Part shown: positions 39,043-41,317 of the stretch, piece after piece | How positions within the stretch are numbered: position 1 is the stretch's first letter | Layout: each line of letters opens with the position of its first letter | DNA from: JAVBMB01 sp031552995 | GTDB taxonomy: Bacteria; Bacillota; Clostridia; Oscillospirales; Butyricicoccaceae | Direction of reading: 5' to 3' | DNA: 41,317 nucleotides | Assembly (NCBI GenBank): GCA_031552995.1 | Contig: JAVBMB010000027.1 | Coordinates: forward strand, 1-41,317 | Position numbers and translations under genes: made by a program | Notes under the pieces: model-generated | The model's database searches: none | What the model saw: only the letters and a program-made list of their open reading frames with translations | Told to the model about the DNA's origin: nothing

Positions 39043-40164
39043 TCACGCCAGCGCCAGGCCGATGGCCGTGAGCGCCGCGAGAAATGCCAGATTAAGCAAG
39101 GTGAACAGCTTGATATACCGTGATGATTGCCCGCGGTGCACGCCGCAGAAGATTTTGTATGAAATCACGCTGGCCATTGACGCGATAAGCGTGCCCATCC
39201 CGCCAATGTTGACGCCGGCCAGCAGGCCATGAGCGTCGCGTGTAAAGCCGGAGAGCAGTATCGCCGCCGGAACATTGCTTGTGAATTGGCTTGTCAATAT
39301 AGCCGACAGCGTTGCGCTTTTGCGTGTGGCATCAAGCAGAAAAGCCGAGATAAAATCTATGCGGCCGATGTTGCCAACAAATATGAATATCACGACGAAT
39401 GTGGCAAGCAGGCTGTAGTCCACATGTGCCAGCACACGCCGGTCGACAAGAAGAATCACCGCGGCAACGCCCGCCGTAACCACGGGATATGGCAGCAGCC
39501 CGAACACCGAGGCCACCGAAAAAAGAAACAGCGCGGTATAGACCGCGGCGTGGCCGCGCCGCGCGGGCGGCAGCTTTTTGCGCGTATCCGGCGTTATAGG
39601 CGACGCCGGAACAAGCAGGCAGCAGAGCAAAAGCATAACGCCGCCGGCCGCTGTAATAGGCAGCATCGTCGCGAAAAAGCCGGAGGTATCCATGCCGTAG
39701 TGGGTAAAGAGGTACAGATTCTGCGGGTTGCCGACCGGCGTCAGGCCGGAGCCTATATTAGCGCCGATTGTCTGCAAAACCACTATCAGCGCGCTCCACC
39801 CCTCGCACCCGCAGGCCGAAAGGATGGAAAAAGTGACGGGCACAATGGCGATAAGCGCGACGTCATTTGTTATCATCATCGACGAGAAATAGCAGGCGAA
39901 CACAAGAAAAACCGCCAGCGCGCGTGTTTGCCGAAGCCTGCCGGACAGTGAAAGCGCCAGTCGTTCAAGCAGGCCGCCGCGCTCGAGCCCTTTGACCGAC
40001 GCCATCAGGCAGAAGAGGCAGGCAAGCGTTTTTGTGTCGATGTATTCAATATATTCCGTGTCGGGCGGCACAAAAAATGCCGAAATTATTGCCAGCGCCG
40101 CCGCGATTATCAAAACCGGCTCTTTTTTGATAAATGACCTTGCTTTTCGGGTGATATCAGGCAT
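39043..40164 (-). CDS. ArsB/NhaD-type ion permease (IT superfamily)
   Basis: A 373-residue membrane permease of the ion-transporter superfamily that includes ArsB, NhaD and CitMHS. About eleven hydrophobic segments are visible. Conserved loops are SSMMITNDVALIAIVP and the repeat-2 equivalent TSQFTSNVPAAILLSGF, plus the pore helix GANIGSGLTPVGNPQN, matching the GS..TP.GNPQN signature of this group. The ion cannot be named (arsenite, sodium, citrate or sulfate are handled by relatives). I start at ATG 40164, after GGTGGG, because upstream ATGs at 40200 fall inside the promoter -10. There is no ars gene nearby. Confidence 0.85.
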   Translation of the reverse strand: MPDITRKARSFIKKEPVLIIAAALAIISAFFVPPDTEYIEYIDTKTLACLFCLMASVKGLERGGLLERLALSLSGRLRQTRALAVFLVFACYFSSMMITNDVALIAIVPVTFSILSACGCEGWSALIVVLQTIGANIGSGLTPVGNPQNLYLFTHYGMDTSGFFATMLPITAAGGVMLLLCCLLVPASPITPDTRKKLPPARRGHAAVYTALFLFSVASVFGLLPYPVVTAGVAAVILLVDRRVLAHVDYSLLATFVVIFIFVGNIGRIDFISAFLLDATRKSATLSAILTSQFTSNVPAAILLSGFTRDAHGLLAGVNIGGMGTLIASMASVISYKIFCGVHRGQSSRYIKLFTLLNLAFLAALTAIGLALA

Positions 40165-40195
40165 AGCCCACCACTGTCCGAGTAATATTTGTCTC

Positions 40196-40224
40196 ATCAT
40201 ATCATATATGCGCCCGGCGCTCAA
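40196..40224 (-). promoter_or_regulatory. Promoter of ion permease gene
   Basis: On the minus strand TTGAGC (40219-40224), a 17-bp spacer and TATGAT (40196-40201). The start site near 40189 leaves a leader of about 25 nt to the chosen ATG. Confidence 0.6.
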
Positions 40225-40268
40225 CCGGTATTTTGCTGTCTGCCGCGCTGCCGAGCCGGATAAACAAG

Positions 40269-40297
40269 TCATCCCCGGCGCAGCGCGCCGGGGATGA
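40269..40297. terminator. Stem-loop, 12 bp
   Basis: TCATCCCCGGCG and its exact complement with a CAGCG loop, between the C45 hydrolase gene and the permease promoter. No T-run on the minus strand; it probably completes termination of the C45 transcript. Confidence 0.6.
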
Positions 40298-40418
40298 GAA
40301 AGCCATCGGGAAACCGACACCGCCAAGGGCTTTTCGGCGGTTTTAAGTCATGATAAAAACTCCCGAGCATGTTCGTCTAAAAGCGGGGGCGGTCAGAAGC
40401 CCCTGTCGATGCAGCTTT

Positions 40419-40451
40419 CATGCGAAAAAGCCTGAAAGGCTTTCTCGCATG
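40419..40451 (-). terminator. Stem-loop after C45 hydrolase gene
   Basis: CATGCGA-a-AAAGCCT paired with AGGCTTT-c-TCGCATG around a 3-nt loop, 14 base pairs with one mismatch, 6 nt past the stop on the minus strand. No long T-run follows. Confidence 0.6.
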
Positions 40452-40457
40452 GCGATA

Positions 40458-41317
40458 TCACAGCTGATACTTTACAAACTCGCCAGAGCATGGCGGCCCG
40501 GCGCAGAAATATGCCTCGCGGTTTTTAAGGTCATATATTTCGCTGGCGACGGTTATCTCGCGCCTGCCGATGCGCAACAGCGCATCCTCGGGGTGGTGGC
40601 ACAGCGACTGGGTGCCGTTGAGGTGGTCGGACAGGCAGAACTGGATGTGCGGCACATCAATCGTGCCAAAGCGCTGCATCAGCAGCTCGCGAAGCCTTGC
40701 ATCGCGCGGGCCCTTAGCCTTGGGGTTCAGCCCGGGGCGCACGACAAAGTGATTCGCGTGGGTCAGCACGCCCTGGCTGGGCAATATAGTGTCTGTTCCG
40801 CCTGGATGAACCTCAAAGTCCATGGCGCTGCCGTCCGCCGATGTAAGCATCATGTTGCACGAAACGCTGCGCGGGAAGCGGGTCAGCAGCTCTTTTGCCT
40901 CGGCAAAGCTTGCCGATTTTATCGTCTTTCTGCGTATAAAGCAGGTTGGTATGCCGCTTACGTCGTCGGTGTCGTTTACAGATGTCAGGTTGCTGTTTAC
41001 AAGCGCCAGCCCGTGGGTATTCATGCCGTCGCGCAGAAGCTGCCCGGCTTCGCTTATGCCGAGAATGCGCACGCCGTCCGGCTGGGTGATGCGCAGCAGC
41101 ACGATGTTTTCCATGATGCCGACGCGGTAATCCCAGTTTTTGCACAGGTAGTGCGCTCCGTCCCTGGCGGCCTCGGGAAGAACCGTACCAAGAGTGCACT
41201 CGTTGGGTTTGGGGAACTTTGTTATCTCATAGCGGCTGTTAAGCACCATAATATCGGCAAGCGATACCCCGGCGCCCTCGGCGATGCCGGCGGCTTCCTC
41301 CAGCACGTCGGGCATGT
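40458..41317 (-). CDS. C45-family amidohydrolase/acyltransferase, partial
   Basis: At least 286 residues of an Ntn-hydrolase of peptidase family C45 (acyl-CoA:6-aminopenicillanate acyltransferase-like). The frame is open to the right window edge and the true start is outside. The autoprocessing nucleophile is the cysteine in NECTLGT (Cys40 of the visible part), after VLNSRYEI. Other family landmarks are KNWDYR, GISEAGQL, GMNTHGLAL.NSNLT, SCNMMLTSADG and ANHFV. Known relatives cleave or form amide bonds of penicillins, N-acyl amino acids or peptides. No signal peptide can be judged. Neighbouring peptide-uptake genes suggest an amide substrate, but that is inference. Confidence 0.88.
   Translation of the reverse strand, partial: MPDVLEEAAGIAEGAGVSLADIMVLNSRYEITKFPKPNECTLGTVLPEAARDGAHYLCKNWDYRVGIMENIVLLRITQPDGVRILGISEAGQLLRDGMNTHGLALVNSNLTSVNDTDDVSGIPTCFIRRKTIKSASFAEAKELLTRFPRSVSCNMMLTSADGSAMDFEVHPGGTDTILPSQGVLTHANHFVVRPGLNPKAKGPRDARLRELLMQRFGTIDVPHIQFCLSDHLNGTQSLCHHPEDALLRIGRREITVASEIYDLKNREAYFCAGPPCSGEFVKYQL

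Overview
The window reads as chromosome of a GC-rich, anaerobic Gram-positive bacterium, most likely a spore-forming member of the Clostridia. This rests on strong GGAGG ribosome-binding sites with many GTG and TTG starts, a complete set of [FeFe]-hydrogenase maturases, a YtrA-type GntR/ABC locus, a DUF3793-flavodoxin pair, a BclA-like collagen-repeat protein typical of exosporium surfaces, and the absence of outer-membrane genes. I saw no tRNA, rRNA, CRISPR array, transposase or phage gene. The species is not identifiable from the sequence alone.

Layout. 1-3,300: twin palindromic operators at the left edge, an unassigned stretch, DUF3793 plus flavodoxin (+), a small lipoprotein (-), a tandemly duplicated small protein (+), and two identical hairpins around an AT-rich structured core. 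3,291-12,571 (-): one long operon, rpiR-type regulator, oppB, oppC, oppD, oppF, solute-binding lipoprotein, RocB-like M20 peptidase, M14-like carboxypeptidase, with a consensus promoter and RpiR-like operator sites. 13,069-15,292 (+): a methyltransferase and an MFS permease, each behind a structured leader. 15,365-19,252 (-): GntR (YtrA-like) regulator, two membrane subunits, ABC ATPase and an exported protein, autoregulated by a near-perfect palindrome between -35 and -10.

19,370-23,565 (+): hydrogenase maturation operon, TM1266-family protein, hydG, hydF, hydE, preceded by a leader with an intrinsic terminator and a competing antiterminator helix. 23,584-24,952 (-): GtrA-like membrane protein and a Cof-type HAD phosphatase. 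25,147-26,502 (+): collagen-like surface protein. 26,569-29,174 (-): zinc-ribbon/DUF2007-like protein, and AraC regulator, CcdA (apparently starting at AUU) and TlpA-like thioredoxin in a row. 29,444-35,766 (+): second peptide-uptake operon, D-aminopeptidase DppA (M55), dppB, dppC, dppD, dppF and a lipoprotein. 35,975-37,979 (+): KtrB/KtrA potassium uptake. 38,192-41,317 (-): decayed DUF1905 gene, MGMT-like protein, ArsB/NhaD-type permease, and a C45-family amidohydrolase cut by the window end.

Taken together, much of the window concerns peptide scavenging: two complete five-component ABC importers, each with its own peptidases (M20 + M14; M55). The rest covers [FeFe]-hydrogenase cofactor assembly without a hydrogenase structural gene here, extracytoplasmic thiol redox, ion homeostasis and surface structure. 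The most interesting items are regulatory: the hyd leader attenuator, an inverted repeat burying the ribosome-binding site of the exported protein, the GntR and RpiR operators, and the AUU start of ccdA.
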